Shown: positions 32,440-41,567, numbered from the stretch's first letter. The stretch: DNA of 64,000 nt from Marinomonas phaeophyticola (GCF_026966905.1 NZ_JAPUBN010000015.1:186001-250000), one strand, 5' to 3'. A program made the numbers and translations. Notes: generated by a model from the letters alone, not told the origin.

Positions 32440-34651
32440 CCATTTAGCGGACCAAGTTGTATCGGGTTTAATGCGAACAAAAAATTTCCATCATGCTCAA
32501 ATTTCTGATGATCTAGGTAATTTATTAGCCCGTAATAATAGAGCTGTTGAACCCTTGTTCCATCAATGGATTATTGACAGTATGTTGGATGGCCTGACAC
32601 GAAAGTATGTTATGCCTTTACTACAAGAGGGTCGAACGGTTGGTGAATTGTGGGTCGCCATAGATGCGGCTGAGGTCCTTTCTAATTTTATAAACAGAAA
32701 CCTCTTTTTAGTAACCACGGTATTCATCAGTGCTTTCTTGCTGGGAGTCGCGATGTTGGTGCTGTTCTTCTTGCAAACATCACAGCCTCTCTTCCTTCTC
32801 ATAGAGCAACTTGCTGATTTAGAAAAAAATGCGAATGAACCCAATCAATTAGAATTTCAATCCGCCTCACGGAGTGATGAGTTTGGTGTTTTGTCACGTA
32901 CTTTTACCGCGCTCTGGCATAAGCGCAAACGTGTTGAGAATCAGTTGGCAAAAAGCGAAGCCTACTTTAAAGCCGTGTTACACCAATCAAGTGAATGTAT
33001 GTTGCTTTCAGACTTGAAGGGACGCATTCATGATTGTAATGATGAGGCCTGTCGTTTGCTTAATTACGATAAAAGCAGCCTGTTGAAGCTGTCCTTGCAA
33101 CAAATTGATTCTCAACACCCTTTGCAACGTTTAAATGAATGGTCTCAGGCCGTTCAAGGGGAGGCTAAAATTTTTGAAACACAGTACCTACAAAGCAATG
33201 GCAATGCTTTCCCTGTTGAGGTTCGCGGCAATATTATCACACTAGGTAAAGAGCGATTTTTTCTGGCATCCGTTCGTGATATTACGCAACGTAAGAAAGA
33301 TCAGGAGCAGATGAATTTTTTAGCTTATTACGATGCTCTTACATGTCTACCAAACCGTCGGTTTTTAAATAAACACCTTGATAATATGGTTGAACTGGCT
33401 CGTGAAAAAGGTTGTATAGGGGCTTTGTTATTTATCGATTTAGACCGTTTTAAAGCCATTAATGATTCTATGGGGCATTTGGTTGGCGACAACCTGCTTG
33501 TAGAAGTAGCGAAACGTATTCTTGAGCCTTTGTCTCAAACGTCTATAGCCGCACGTATCGGTGGGGATGAGTTTGTGGTTTTGCTACCTGAGATTGCAGA
33601 TACGCTAACTGAGGCTCAGGAAAGAGTGTCGACGTTAGCCGAAATGCTGTTACGGTCATTAGAGCGCGTTTTTATGATTGATGGTGCCGATTTATTTATA
33701 TCCGCGAGTATTGGTATAAGTTTGTTTCCATTATCGGATAAAAATGAAATAAATATTTTACAGCGTGCTGATACCGCCATGTATCAAGCGAAAGAAAATG
33801 GGCGTAACGGCTACTTCTTTTACCATATAGACATGCAACAGCAAGTGAATGAAAGAGTACAGATAGAGCATGCCTTGCGGACAGGGTTAGATAATAATGA
33901 ATTTTATATGGTTTACCAACCTCAAGTGAACGACTTAAATCAAACCATAGGTTTTGAAGCCTTATTACGTTGGGATAGTCATGAGCTAGGGTTGGTATCA
34001 CCGGATCGATTCATTCCTATAACAGAAGAAACTGGCTTGATAGAGCCATTAGGCTTGTGGGTGATGAAAGAGTCCTTTGCTCAGCTGAAAGTATGGCAAG
34101 ATATGGGTATACCTTCCTACTTTCAAGGTGTGGCGATTAATATTAGCCCTTATCAATTTGCGAAAGAGGGTTTTGTACAGCAGGTGTTAGAGGCGGTCGA
34201 GAGCATTGGCGTGGATCCGCATCTTATTGATTTAGAAATTACAGAAGGTATGTTAGTAAAAAACATTCCTCTAGTTACCTCCAAAATGCAGGCACTAATA
34301 GATATAGGCATTCGTTTTTCTATTGATGATTTTGGTACGGCTTACTCCTCATTACGCTATTTACAGTATTTCCCATTAGATCAGCTGAAAATTGATCAAT
34401 CCTTTATTCGAGATTTGACGGATGACCCCGCCAGCCAAGTCATTGTGAATACGATATTATCTATGGCGGGCCATATGCAATTGTCTGTGTTAGCAGAAGG
34501 CGTTGAAACGGATAGAGAGAAAAACATTCTGCAAACCTTGGGTTGTAAGCGTTTCCAAGGTTATTACTTTGCTCGTCCTTTAGATAAGGATATGGCTACC
34601 CGCTTCTTATTTGAAAATACAAGTCTTGTTGTCAATCGTCACGATTCATGA
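32417..34651 (+). CDS. GGDEF-EAL cyclic-di-GMP protein (main part of frameshifted gene)
   Basis: The 744-residue frame from a GTG at 32417; true coding in this frame extends back to about 32363. Order: rest of a periplasmic segment, membrane helix about 92-115, HAMP-like linker, PAS about 175-295, GGDEF about 300-460 with intact GGDEF (no RxxD inhibitory site) and EAL about 475-735. EAL catalytic residues are complete: EALLRW, NISPYQF, EITEGML, DDFGTAYSSL, LKIDQSF, AEGVET, QGYYFARPL. It should hydrolyse cyclic-di-GMP. With the fragment at 32242 the full protein would be about 800 residues. Sensing by the upstream binding protein is inferred. Confidence 0.88.
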   Translation: MAAYTLDSHLADQVVSGLMRTKNFHHAQISDDLGNLLARNNRAVEPLFHQWIIDSMLDGLTRKYVMPLLQEGRTVGELWVAIDAAEVLSNFINRNLFLVTTVFISAFLLGVAMLVLFFLQTSQPLFLLIEQLADLEKNANEPNQLEFQSASRSDEFGVLSRTFTALWHKRKRVENQLAKSEAYFKAVLHQSSECMLLSDLKGRIHDCNDEACRLLNYDKSSLLKLSLQQIDSQHPLQRLNEWSQAVQGEAKIFETQYLQSNGNAFPVEVRGNIITLGKERFFLASVRDITQRKKDQEQMNFLAYYDALTCLPNRRFLNKHLDNMVELAREKGCIGALLFIDLDRFKAINDSMGHLVGDNLLVEVAKRILEPLSQTSIAARIGGDEFVVLLPEIADTLTEAQERVSTLAEMLLRSLERVFMIDGADLFISASIGISLFPLSDKNEINILQRADTAMYQAKENGRNGYFFYHIDMQQQVNERVQIEHALRTGLDNNEFYMVYQPQVNDLNQTIGFEALLRWDSHELGLVSPDRFIPITEETGLIEPLGLWVMKESFAQLKVWQDMGIPSYFQGVAINISPYQFAKEGFVQQVLEAVESIGVDPHLIDLEITEGMLVKNIPLVTSKMQALIDIGIRFSIDDFGTAYSSLRYLQYFPLDQLKIDQSFIRDLTDDPASQVIVNTILSMAGHMQLSVLAEGVETDREKNILQTLGCKRFQGYYFARPLDKDMATRFLFENTSLVVNRHDS

Positions 34652-34802
34652 GACGTGATGTATTACGGTTGAAGGAACTATTGACCTTAAATGTTAGTAA
34701 TATTGCTTGTTTTTGCGTCTTAACATCTTTTACTGCTGTGTCATGATATAGGTGAGAGACTTTGTTCTCGCTCTAATAAAAACAATAATGAGGAATGACC
34801 CA

Positions 34803-35309
34803 GTGAAAAAAACATTATTAATGACGGTGATGTTTACTGTCAGTATGAATACCTTAGCTACTGATTTCAATGGTACTTGGCAATTACAGAATGCCGATAA
34901 TACTCAGGCAAAGTTGGATGAGGCGGTTGAAAGTGTGGCGAAAGAGATGAATTTTTTCATTCGTGCTTTAGCCCGCCCCGCTTTAAAAAAGCAAACTCAA
35001 ATTTGTCATCAATGGTTGCTTCAATCCCAAGAAGATCAATTTCAGTGGCAGTGTGATACTGACGAAGCGATGGTAATTTCAATGGCTGCAAAAGGTAGCT
35101 TTTTGAAAAAGGATGAAGAAGGTGTGGAGATTTCAGGGACCTTCCAACGTACTAAGGATTCCATTGTGACCATTTTACAGTCTGAACGGGGTACTCGTAC
35201 GAATACATGGAAAATGGTCGACAGCAATGAATTGTTATATAGCGTTAAGCTGGAGTCAGAAAAATTACCGAAGCCTATGACTTGGAAGCTGAACTACAAA
35301 AGAAATTAG
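34803..35309 (+). CDS. Small exported protein of unknown function
   Basis: A 168-residue protein with a signal peptide (GTG start, KKTLLMTVMFTVSMNTLA, cleavage near residue 20) followed by FNGTWQL and alternating strand-rich sequence, ending SEKLPKPMTWKLNY. The opening xFxGTWQL is reminiscent of lipocalin-like beta-barrels, but I do not recognise the family. The GTG at 34803 is preferred to upstream ATGs because GAGGA lies 8 bp before it and the signal peptide begins there. A bidirectional terminator separates it from the convergent ushA-like gene. Confidence 0.65.
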   Translation: MKKTLLMTVMFTVSMNTLATDFNGTWQLQNADNTQAKLDEAVESVAKEMNFFIRALARPALKKQTQICHQWLLQSQEDQFQWQCDTDEAMVISMAAKGSFLKKDEEGVEISGTFQRTKDSIVTILQSERGTRTNTWKMVDSNELLYSVKLESEKLPKPMTWKLNYKRN

Positions 35310-35373
35310 CCATGTAAGATAGTCATTTCATAAGTGAATCCCATTACCTAGATCAACATAGCAACCAGTGTTG

Positions 35374-35414
35374 AAAAAAATGCCCTAGTGTGAGTTTACA
35401 TTAGGGCATTTTTG
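35374..35414. terminator. Bidirectional terminator
   Basis: Stem AAAAATGCCCTA with TAGGGCATTTTT around a 15-nt loop. A-tract on the left and T-tract on the right serve both the exported-protein gene and the convergent nucleotidase gene. Confidence 0.85.
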
Positions 35415-35436
35415 TTATGGCTACTGGTTGTGTCTG

Positions 35437-37044
35437 TTAACGTTTCACAGAACCAGTAGGGGCAAAGTCAGCGCCTTTAATTGGAGAGTTCTTTTGGATG
35501 TACTCCACTAGAACGTCAGCATCAACATAACCTGAGTCGGTATAGTTCGGATGATCGGTTACTTTAGGGTAACCATCACCACCTGCAGCGACATAGTTAT
35601 TGATCGCAATACGGTAGGTTTTATTGTTCATTAATGGTTTGCCATTTACTTTAATATTGCTAGCAACGCCATCTTTAAGCATTAACTCCACACCGGAGAA
35701 CTGTGCGAATGCACCGGCACCTGCTTCTTTAGATGCAACGGCTGATAGGTAGTCCGTTAACTCTGCAGAAGTTAGGTCAACGTAAGAAACGCTGTTACCA
35801 AACGGCTGTACTTGTAGAACGCTCTTATAAGTTAATAGGCCTTTTGGCATATCATCACGAATACCGCCAGAGTTCATGATACCGATATCGGCATTCACTT
35901 TTTCTTTCATCGACAATGCAATTAAGTTACCAAGGTTGGTTTCTTGATTACGTACGATGTTACGTTCGCCAATAAAATCAGTGTCAGCCGAACCGATTTC
36001 AACGTTCAGTTCCGTTTGACCTTTTTCTTGATATGGCGTTAACAAGGCAAGCATTTCAGAGTTTTGAGGAATTTCTTCATCAATGAATACACGAACACTG
36101 TTACCTTCCGCATCTTTTACTTTTTTCTTCAAGTTAACTGGAACCAGTTCATACTCAGACCATACGACTTCACCGTTTTTGATCACAAGGTCAAGACGAC
36201 CTACGTATTTGCCCCATTCGTGAGCCTGTAGAATTAAGGTGCCACTTTGCTCATCAGGTTCAAATAGAGGATTTTGTGAATGGCCACCTACGATGACATC
36301 AATACCTGGAACAGTGCGAGCTAAGGTGACATCGCCTGGTGCATTACCACCGTAGTTACCATTTTCATAGTGACCCATGTGAGTCGCGGCGATGACGAAG
36401 TCCGCTTTTTCACGTAATTCAGGAATTAAGTCTTTTGCTACATCGACAGGCTTACGGATTTCAAGACCTTTCAAGTATTCTGGGTTGCCTAGAATCGCTG
36501 TACTTTCAGTAGTAAAACCAACAACGGCAATTTTCAGATCTTCAATTTCAAAAATCTTGTAAGCGTCAAATAAAGGCTTACCCGTTTCTGTATCAATAAT
36601 ATTGGCCGATAGGAAGGGAAACCCTGCCCATTCTTTTTGTTGGCGCAGTACTTCAATTGAGTTATCAAACTCATGATTACCTAAAGCCATGGCATCGTAT
36701 TGCAGCATGTTCATGCCTTTGAAATCAGGCTCCGCATTTTGCAAATCGGATTCAGGTACACCCGTGTTGATATCACCGCCAGATAACAATAATGTCGAAC
36801 CATTTTCTAAGGCGACTTCTTCACGAATATTGTCGATCAAGGTCTTACGAGCGGCCATGCCATATTCGCCTTTGCTGTTTTGCCAAAAGCGACCGTGATG
36901 GTCATTGGTGTGTAAAATAGTGAGTCGATATTCTTTATCAACTTCCCAAGCGGGACCATGTTGTTCACTGATAACAGAACAACCTGCAATCGCCACGGCG
37001 ACGCCAGTGAGTGCTAAATGGGTTATGTAACGAGTTGGCTTCAT
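35437..37044 (-). CDS. ushA: UshA-type 5'-nucleotidase / metallophosphatase lipoprotein
   Basis: A 535-residue protein. Lipoprotein signal with lipobox ending IAGC at cysteine 22. The metallophosphoesterase domain (about 40-330) shows LTILHTNDHHGRF, LLLSGGDINTG, ALGNHEFDNS, AATHMGHYENG and VGGHSQNP. The C-terminal nucleotidase domain (about 350-530) has RNQETNLGNLIALSM, NSGGIRDDMPKG, VQPFGNSV and NNYVAAGGDGYP. It hydrolyses nucleotides, UDP-sugars or NAD outside the inner membrane and supplies nucleoside and phosphate. A lipid-anchored form resembles Vibrio 5'-nucleotidase more than the soluble E. coli UshA; the symbol is by family. Confidence 0.9.
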   Translation of the reverse strand: MKPTRYITHLALTGVAVAIAGCSVISEQHGPAWEVDKEYRLTILHTNDHHGRFWQNSKGEYGMAARKTLIDNIREEVALENGSTLLLSGGDINTGVPESDLQNAEPDFKGMNMLQYDAMALGNHEFDNSIEVLRQQKEWAGFPFLSANIIDTETGKPLFDAYKIFEIEDLKIAVVGFTTESTAILGNPEYLKGLEIRKPVDVAKDLIPELREKADFVIAATHMGHYENGNYGGNAPGDVTLARTVPGIDVIVGGHSQNPLFEPDEQSGTLILQAHEWGKYVGRLDLVIKNGEVVWSEYELVPVNLKKKVKDAEGNSVRVFIDEEIPQNSEMLALLTPYQEKGQTELNVEIGSADTDFIGERNIVRNQETNLGNLIALSMKEKVNADIGIMNSGGIRDDMPKGLLTYKSVLQVQPFGNSVSYVDLTSAELTDYLSAVASKEAGAGAFAQFSGVELMLKDGVASNIKVNGKPLMNNKTYRIAINNYVAAGGDGYPKVTDHPNYTDSGYVDADVLVEYIQKNSPIKGADFAPTGSVKR

Positions 37045-37405
37045 GTTTTCCTTCCTTTTGTATAAGTATTATCGTTATTTATTCTAAAATAGGGACTGTG
37101 CGTAAGAGCAGTTAGTCGTTTTGGTTATACAACCTAGTTCAATTATTACAGAAATAAGTTACAGTAAAAATATAACACAAGAATGACAATAGGAAGATGT
37201 CATTGCTTTCACTTGAAAGGGTTTTAGTAAATAAACGAAAATTAAGGCTGTTTTTGCGAAAAAAATGCATTAAGCGTCATCTTTTTGCAATCTGGATTCC
37301 ATAATTTATTAAATAGAGTCGCTCGGTTTTAAGACGTTTCTTGGAGGCGGGTGCCATTTTATGGCGTTGTGGGTTTTTGGATCAAATAGGCTTTTTATGA
37401 GACAT
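37045..37405. other. Intergenic region upstream of the ushA-like gene
   Basis: About 360 bp, strongly AT-rich, with no convincing gene on either strand. It should hold the nucleotidase promoter at its left end. Confidence 0.4.
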
Positions 37406-37438
37406 AAAAAAACCAGATTATCTTTCGATAACCTGGCT
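37406..37438 (-). terminator. Terminator of exported small protein gene, copy A
   Basis: On the minus strand: stem CCAGGTTATC with GATAATCTGG, GAAA tetraloop, then seven T. The tetraloop and 10-bp stem make it strong. Confidence 0.85.
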
Positions 37439-37483
37439 AAAAAAGGAACCTTGGAAAAGAGGGTACGCTTTTCGCTAATTTAA

Positions 37484-37768
37484 TTAGTTAGCGAAGTGAG
37501 CGGCATTAAATAGGGTTTGAAGTTCTTCATATTTGTCGTTATACGCATCGGCTTTCTTAGTGAAAGTATTGGCACCTTGTAGATTAACGTCGGCATTGTA
37601 TTGAATGCCTTGCTTATCTAATGTGTTAGACAAGGCTTCTACACTAGAGATGCTGTTACGGTAAGTTTCGTAAGCCGAATCATCAGAAGATCCTGATGCG
37701 GCAAAAGCAGACGTTGCGATTGCAGAAGAAGTCAAAAGAGCCAATGTTGCTTTAGTAAATGTGTTCAT
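37484..37768 (-). CDS. Exported 94-residue protein, paralogue A
   Basis: A 94-residue protein with a signal peptide (MNTFTKATLALLTSSAIATS, cleavage after AFA near residue 23), leaving a mature helical, acidic peptide of about 70 residues (SSDDSAYETYRNS, LSNTLDKQGI, FTKKADAYNDKYEEL). No cysteines. The family was not recognised. A second gene at 39157 differs at only six or seven residues, with its leader region also copied. GGAG lies 8 bp before the start and a strong terminator follows, so it is an independent, probably abundant transcript. Confidence 0.8.
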   Translation of the reverse strand: MNTFTKATLALLTSSAIATSAFAASGSSDDSAYETYRNSISSVEALSNTLDKQGIQYNADVNLQGANTFTKKADAYNDKYEELQTLFNAAHFAN

Positions 37769-37803
37769 AATAAATCTCCAAAACCGTTAAGTTTAATAAG
37801 TAG

Positions 37804-37943
37804 GTGAACCGCTGTTGCGTTTCGATGGAGTGATTATTACCTAAGTTTCATCGTAAAAATAGGCTTTGGCCATGGCTTCCGCGGTTGTTACTTGATGTGC
37901 GTTTTATTGATACCAATTAAGAATTTAAAGGATGGAATGTGCA
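37804..37943. repeat. Duplicated leader region, copy A
   Basis: About 140 bp upstream of paralogue A that align almost base for base with 39468-39606 upstream of paralogue B. Long identical blocks include the parts starting GTGAACCGCTGTTGCG and TTCCGCGGTTGTTACTTGA. It probably contains promoter and regulatory sites and a long 5' leader. Confidence 0.75.
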
Positions 37944-38035
37944 GTTTTAGCTGTATTTCCAGCACATTTTAGCAGGGCTTTTCGCGTTTCAAATACACGT
38001 TCGCCGATAACTTGTTTTACGTTTGCTTGCTAGCG

Positions 38036-38281
38036 TTATGCGGTGATGTCGATAATCGTGCCAAGGGTTTTATTTGCTGTTTCCAATACTTTCGCGTTTG
38101 CTTGGGCATCGAGTTTACTGCTTGTGGCGGCGACTAAACTGTCTTGAATAGAGGCTGTATTTGTATTGTGTGCACCTGTCATGGATGCCTGAGCGACGTT
38201 ATTACTTGCCTCTCCTAAGTTTGTTTGACTGGTTGTAAAGCCAGTGATGCCGTGCTGGAAGGCGGAACCATTAATTTGCAT
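38036..38281 (-). CDS. Small helical protein of unknown function
   Basis: An 81-residue protein without signal peptide: MQINGSAFQHGITGFTTSQT at the start and ANAKVLETANKTLGTIIDI at the end. The opening and closing heptad-like pattern resembles the terminal helices of flagellar rod and hook proteins (FlgB/FlgC/FlgE types) and small family members of about 80 residues sometimes annotated with them, but it lacks a middle domain. No flagellar genes are nearby. A weak ribosome site precedes the ATG. Treat as hypothetical. Confidence 0.6.
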   Translation of the reverse strand: MQINGSAFQHGITGFTTSQTNLGEASNNVAQASMTGAHNTNTASIQDSLVAATSSKLDAQANAKVLETANKTLGTIIDITA

Positions 38282-38455
38282 AGAGGACTTACCTATTTGC
38301 TGTTATCAAAATAAGAGTAGATAGCTGCGTGGCTAAAAGCAATAGATTTGTATATTCTGAACGCAGGCGGCGCCTTTTTCTATAGACCACTCAATGGAGA
38401 GGTTTAAGCATGAGTCGTTGTATTGTAGACATCATTTGTAATGGAGAGTACCTAG

Positions 38456-39025
38456 ATGAAAGTATTTGCTTTTGGCGCTAGCGGTAGTAATACCTCAATT
38501 AATCAAAAACTGGCCTTATTTGCCGCCAATAAACTTCCCTGTTCCACTGATATTGAGTTATCTACTTTGACAGAGGACGATTTTGACCTCCCTTTATTTA
38601 CAGCTCAAAAAGAGCAAGAGCTAGAACAAACTTTTGGTAATAAAGCCCACCCAAAAGCTCAGGCCTTCCTAGACAACATTGCGGCCGCCGATCTCGTAAT
38701 TGTTTCCTTTGCTGAACACAATGGGAATTATTCTGCCGCATTTAAAAATCTTTTTGATTGGTCGACTCGGATTGAGCAAAAGATTTTTCAAAATAAACCA
38801 ACGCTTTTATTAGCCACTTCTCCTGGTGTTCGTGGAGGGAAATCGGTACTAGAAATCGCGGAGAAGTCGTTGCCACGCTTTGGTGCGGCCTTAGTAGGTG
38901 CTTTGTCGATTCCTAGTTTTTTTGATGCTTTTGATGAAAACATGACACTACTGCGTAATGATGAACTGTCTTATAAAATGGATACTCTATTAAAGGATCT
39001 TTTGAGTTATGCAGAAAAAGCTTAA
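38456..39025 (+). CDS. NADPH-dependent FMN reductase family protein
   Basis: A 189-residue flavodoxin-fold reductase. The phosphate-binding loop GASGSNTSINQKLA is at residues 8-21, FAEHNGNYSAAFKNLFDW near 88-105 stacks on the flavin, and SPGVRGGKSVLEIA near 125 follows. The family includes chromate, quinone and azo reductases; cytosolic FMN-dependent two-electron reduction is expected but the substrate is not clear. GGAGAG gives a firm start. It sits between the two duplicated exported-protein genes on the opposite strand. Confidence 0.85.
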   Translation: MKVFAFGASGSNTSINQKLALFAANKLPCSTDIELSTLTEDDFDLPLFTAQKEQELEQTFGNKAHPKAQAFLDNIAAADLVIVSFAEHNGNYSAAFKNLFDWSTRIEQKIFQNKPTLLLATSPGVRGGKSVLEIAEKSLPRFGAALVGALSIPSFFDAFDENMTLLRNDELSYKMDTLLKDLLSYAEKA

Positions 39026-39069
39026 ATTCAATAAAGGGTGGATTAAGTGGCGTTTATGGCCTTTGAATA

Positions 39070-39105
39070 GAAAAAAACCAGATTGCTATAGAAACAATCT
39101 GGTTT
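39070..39105 (-). terminator. Terminator of exported small protein gene, copy B
   Basis: On the minus strand: stem AACCAGATTG with CAATCTGGTT and 8-nt loop, followed by seven T. It has the same position and stem core as the terminator of copy A. Confidence 0.8.
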
Positions 39106-39156
39106 AAAAAGGAACCTTGTAAAAGGGAGAGCGGATCTTAAATTGTTGTAACTAAC

Positions 39157-39441
39157 TTAGTTCGCAAAGTGGTTTGCATTGAAGATAGTTTGCAGTTCTT
39201 GGTACTTGTCATTGTAAGCGTCGGCTTTTTTAGTGAAAGTGTTGGCGCCTTTTAGATTAACGTCGGCATTATATTCGATGCCTTGCTTATCTAATGTGTT
39301 AGATAAAGCTTCTACGCTGGAGATGCTGTTACGGTAGGTTTCGTAAGCTGAATCATCAGAAGAACCATTTGCCGCGAACGCAGATGTTGCGATTGCAGAA
39401 GAAGTCAAAAGAGCCAATGTTGCTTTAGTAAATGTGTTCAT
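39157..39441 (-). CDS. Exported 94-residue protein, paralogue B
   Basis: Paralogue of the protein at 37484: the same length, the same signal peptide and a nearly identical mature part. Differences seen are S to N after the signal cleavage, Q to E, Q to K, E to Q, L to I and A to N near the end. Sparse, mostly conservative changes with the leader also conserved indicate a recent duplication kept under selection. Independent promoter and terminator. Function unknown; abundance or export assays would be the natural test. Confidence 0.8.
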   Translation of the reverse strand: MNTFTKATLALLTSSAIATSAFAANGSSDDSAYETYRNSISSVEALSNTLDKQGIEYNADVNLKGANTFTKKADAYNDKYQELQTIFNANHFAN

Positions 39442-39467
39442 AATGTATCTCCAAATTTGATAGGAAT

Positions 39468-39606
39468 GTGAACCGCTGTTGCGTTTCGATGGAGTGATTA
39501 TTACCTAAGTTTTGTACTAAAAATAGCCTTTGGAGTGTGCTTCCGCGGTTGTTACTTGATGTCGCTTTTATTGGCATCAATTAAGAATTTAAAGGATGGA
39601 ATGTGC
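39468..39606. repeat. Duplicated leader region, copy B
   Basis: Counterpart of 37804-37943. The most diverged part is the centre (around 39510-39535); both ends are nearly identical, which suggests two conserved sites. Confidence 0.75.
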
Positions 39607-39727
39607 ATCTTAGGCTATATTTTAAGCACAGTTCACAAGCGTAGAAAGGAAAAATAGCGTAAACTGTGAAACATAAAAAAACACTACTTCTCCCATCTCC
39701 TAGTAATCAACTTAATCGAGAAACCGC

Positions 39728-40015
39728 TTGAAACCTTTTAAAGTGACAGATTTACCGCAAACGATTAAATACCAAATGACTCAAATTTCCAGCGATGACG
39801 CCAGAGTTTCAGGAACGCCAGATAAAACGCCTTTTAATCGACAGGAAGCCTCAGAAGTACATTATTTGATTACTCGTTTCGCAAGCCTAAAGCGCTTAAA
39901 ACTGAAAAAATCACTGGTTAAAGTGGCTGAAGTGATTCATAACGCCTTGCCAGAAGAGGCCCATACCCAGGTCGATGCTCTGAAATGGTTACAAACAAAC
40001 TGGCATAAGTTTTAG
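39728..40015 (+). CDS. Hypothetical protein, 95 residues
   Basis: A 95-residue soluble protein starting from a TTG (39728) or a GTG at 39743. Polar N-terminal half, then helix-forming SEVHYLITRFASLKRLKLKKSLVKVAEVIHNAL and a terminal ALKWLQTNWHKF. No family recognised and no strong ribosome site. Composition is coding-like. Convergent with the spermidine-synthase-like gene. Confidence 0.5.
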   Translation: MKPFKVTDLPQTIKYQMTQISSDDARVSGTPDKTPFNRQEASEVHYLITRFASLKRLKLKKSLVKVAEVIHNALPEEAHTQVDALKWLQTNWHKF

Positions 40016-40088
40016 TATTTGAAAGCCGTAGAGACTGAAAGCGCCCTAGAGTCAAAGGGGCCTTCATTTTATTGAATGTGATCTGTGA

Positions 40089-40808
40089 TTACTTTATACA
40101 CACATAAACTGAGTTAGTTGAAGGCGTTCCCTGGAAGGGGTTTTCAAATCTAATGATATGTGAGGTCACCTCCGTAAAAACCGTTCTTAATAATGCTTCA
40201 AAGTTTTTATCCGGTAGATTTTGTGACCACATAGCAAACACCCCTTTACTCTTAAGGTGTCCCGCCATAATGGCTAGATTATCCGTGCTATAAAAACTGG
40301 CATTGGCGGCATTTAAGAACTCAGTAGGGGAGTGATCAATGTCTAGTAAGATAGCATCGAACTTCTTTCCTTTATTCTTCGGATCGAATCCAGTCTCAGG
40401 GTCGGTTGCTAAATCAAAAAAACTCGCCAGAACATAGTGATTACGAGTATCTGCGTTGAGAATTTTTCCTAGAGGGACCAACTCATCTTTATGCCAACCA
40501 ATAACGGTTTCTAACGCATCGACGACAAAGAGCTCAGAGATACGATCATCTTTTAAAGCGGCTACTGCGGTATAACCTAGCCCTAATCCGCCTACGGCCA
40601 CACTCAGTTGATCGCCATGCACAGCGGCTAACCCAAGATCAGAGAGGGCTTCTTCGGCATCAACAAACATACTGGACATTAGGAATTCATCGCCGAGTTT
40701 TACTTCATAGATATCTCGGTCACCCAATGCGGGGATACGTCTTCGGCGCAGAGATATCTCACCTAATGAGGAGGCCTGACTATCAATTTCTTTAAACAAT
40801 AGAGACAT
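40089..40808 (-). CDS. Spermidine synthase-like methyltransferase-fold protein
   Basis: A 239-residue Rossmann-fold protein of the polyamine aminopropyltransferase type: SVAVGGLGLGYTAVAAL (nucleotide loop, about residue 66), ELFVVDALETVIGWHK, and FDAILLDIDHSPTEFLN (about 130). The usual N-terminal strand domain of true SpeE is reduced, so it may act on another substrate. Similar short homologues are annotated as spermidine synthases without proof. It is a single gene on the minus strand, 90 bp downstream of the TPR-like gene. Confidence 0.7.
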   Translation of the reverse strand: MSLLFKEIDSQASSLGEISLRRRRIPALGDRDIYEVKLGDEFLMSSMFVDAEEALSDLGLAAVHGDQLSVAVGGLGLGYTAVAALKDDRISELFVVDALETVIGWHKDELVPLGKILNADTRNHYVLASFFDLATDPETGFDPKNKGKKFDAILLDIDHSPTEFLNAANASFYSTDNLAIMAGHLKSKGVFAMWSQNLPDKNFEALLRTVFTEVTSHIIRFENPFQGTPSTNSVYVCIK

Positions 40809-40898
40809 AAACGCTTTATCCTAAACTGATACGTTGGCGCTAAGGAGCCATATTACATGCTGCACTATGGCTGGAAGTGACGGATACATTGTTGGAAG

Positions 40899-41315
40899 TT
40901 ATAGGAGACTGTCAAGCAGCGCATTAATTTCCATTTTAAACTCTTTGTCTGCTATTTTATTCGCACTAATTTTGGCGGCTTGAAGGTTTTTAATCGCGGC
41001 GTCTGTGTGACCTAACTCAAGTTGTAAGGTTGCCATAGAAAAAGCAATGGATGACATATAATCTTTTGAGTTGATCGCGACGGCTTTTTTTAGCGCTTTT
41101 TCGTAACCGGCAATAGCGTCTTCTAATTCTTCTGTGAAATCCGCTAAGGTTTCCCACTGCACAGGGTGGTCTTTATCGGTATCTTCATTATCAACACAAA
41201 TCGCAGTTAATTCAGCGTAAAGGACGTCAAATTCTGTACGGTCTTCTTTATGGGAAGCCGCTAATAACTTCTCTGCTAGGGTATGAACGGCTTTGTATAT
41301 CTTAGTATTCATCAT
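40899..41315 (-). CDS. TPR-like helical protein of unknown function
   Basis: A 138-residue, all-helical acidic protein. The second half reads like two tetratricopeptide-type repeats (YEKALKKAVAINSKDYMSS, ATLQLELGHTDAAIKNLQAAK). TPR pairs usually mediate protein contacts. No family name can be given. It shares direction with the spermidine synthase-like gene downstream, 90 bp away, and may be co-transcribed. Confidence 0.6.
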   Translation of the reverse strand: MMNTKIYKAVHTLAEKLLAASHKEDRTEFDVLYAELTAICVDNEDTDKDHPVQWETLADFTEELEDAIAGYEKALKKAVAINSKDYMSSIAFSMATLQLELGHTDAAIKNLQAAKISANKIADKEFKMEINALLDSLL

Positions 41316-41537
41316 GAATAATGGCCTTTTGCTATCACGAATTAGACAGTGTGCTAACGAATGAATGGCGGTAATCGTCGTAAATGGAGGTTTGTCTTGA
41401 AGTTTACCTTAGAAGTCTATTTGAGGCACTTAACTAACGTCAATGAATGAGAATAGTGCCTTATTTTGTGTTGTTATTATCGGTTGGAATGGCTCTAAGC
41501 TTTGTTACAAACAAGGTTCAGGCGCCACAAATTGACA
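41316..41537. other. Intergenic region between the TPR-like gene and the ABC operon
   Basis: About 220 bp (330 bp counting the terminator that follows) without a gene. It carries the promoter of the TPR-like gene on its left side. Confidence 0.4.
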
Positions 41538-41567
41538 ATAAAAAAAGCCAACTCGAAAGTTGGCTAA
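41538..41567 (-). terminator. Terminator of the sugar ABC operon
   Basis: Stem AGCCAACT with AGTTGGCT and a TCG-containing 4-nt loop, followed on the minus strand by six or more T. It ends the gtsA-gtsB-gtsC-malK unit. Confidence 0.85.
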
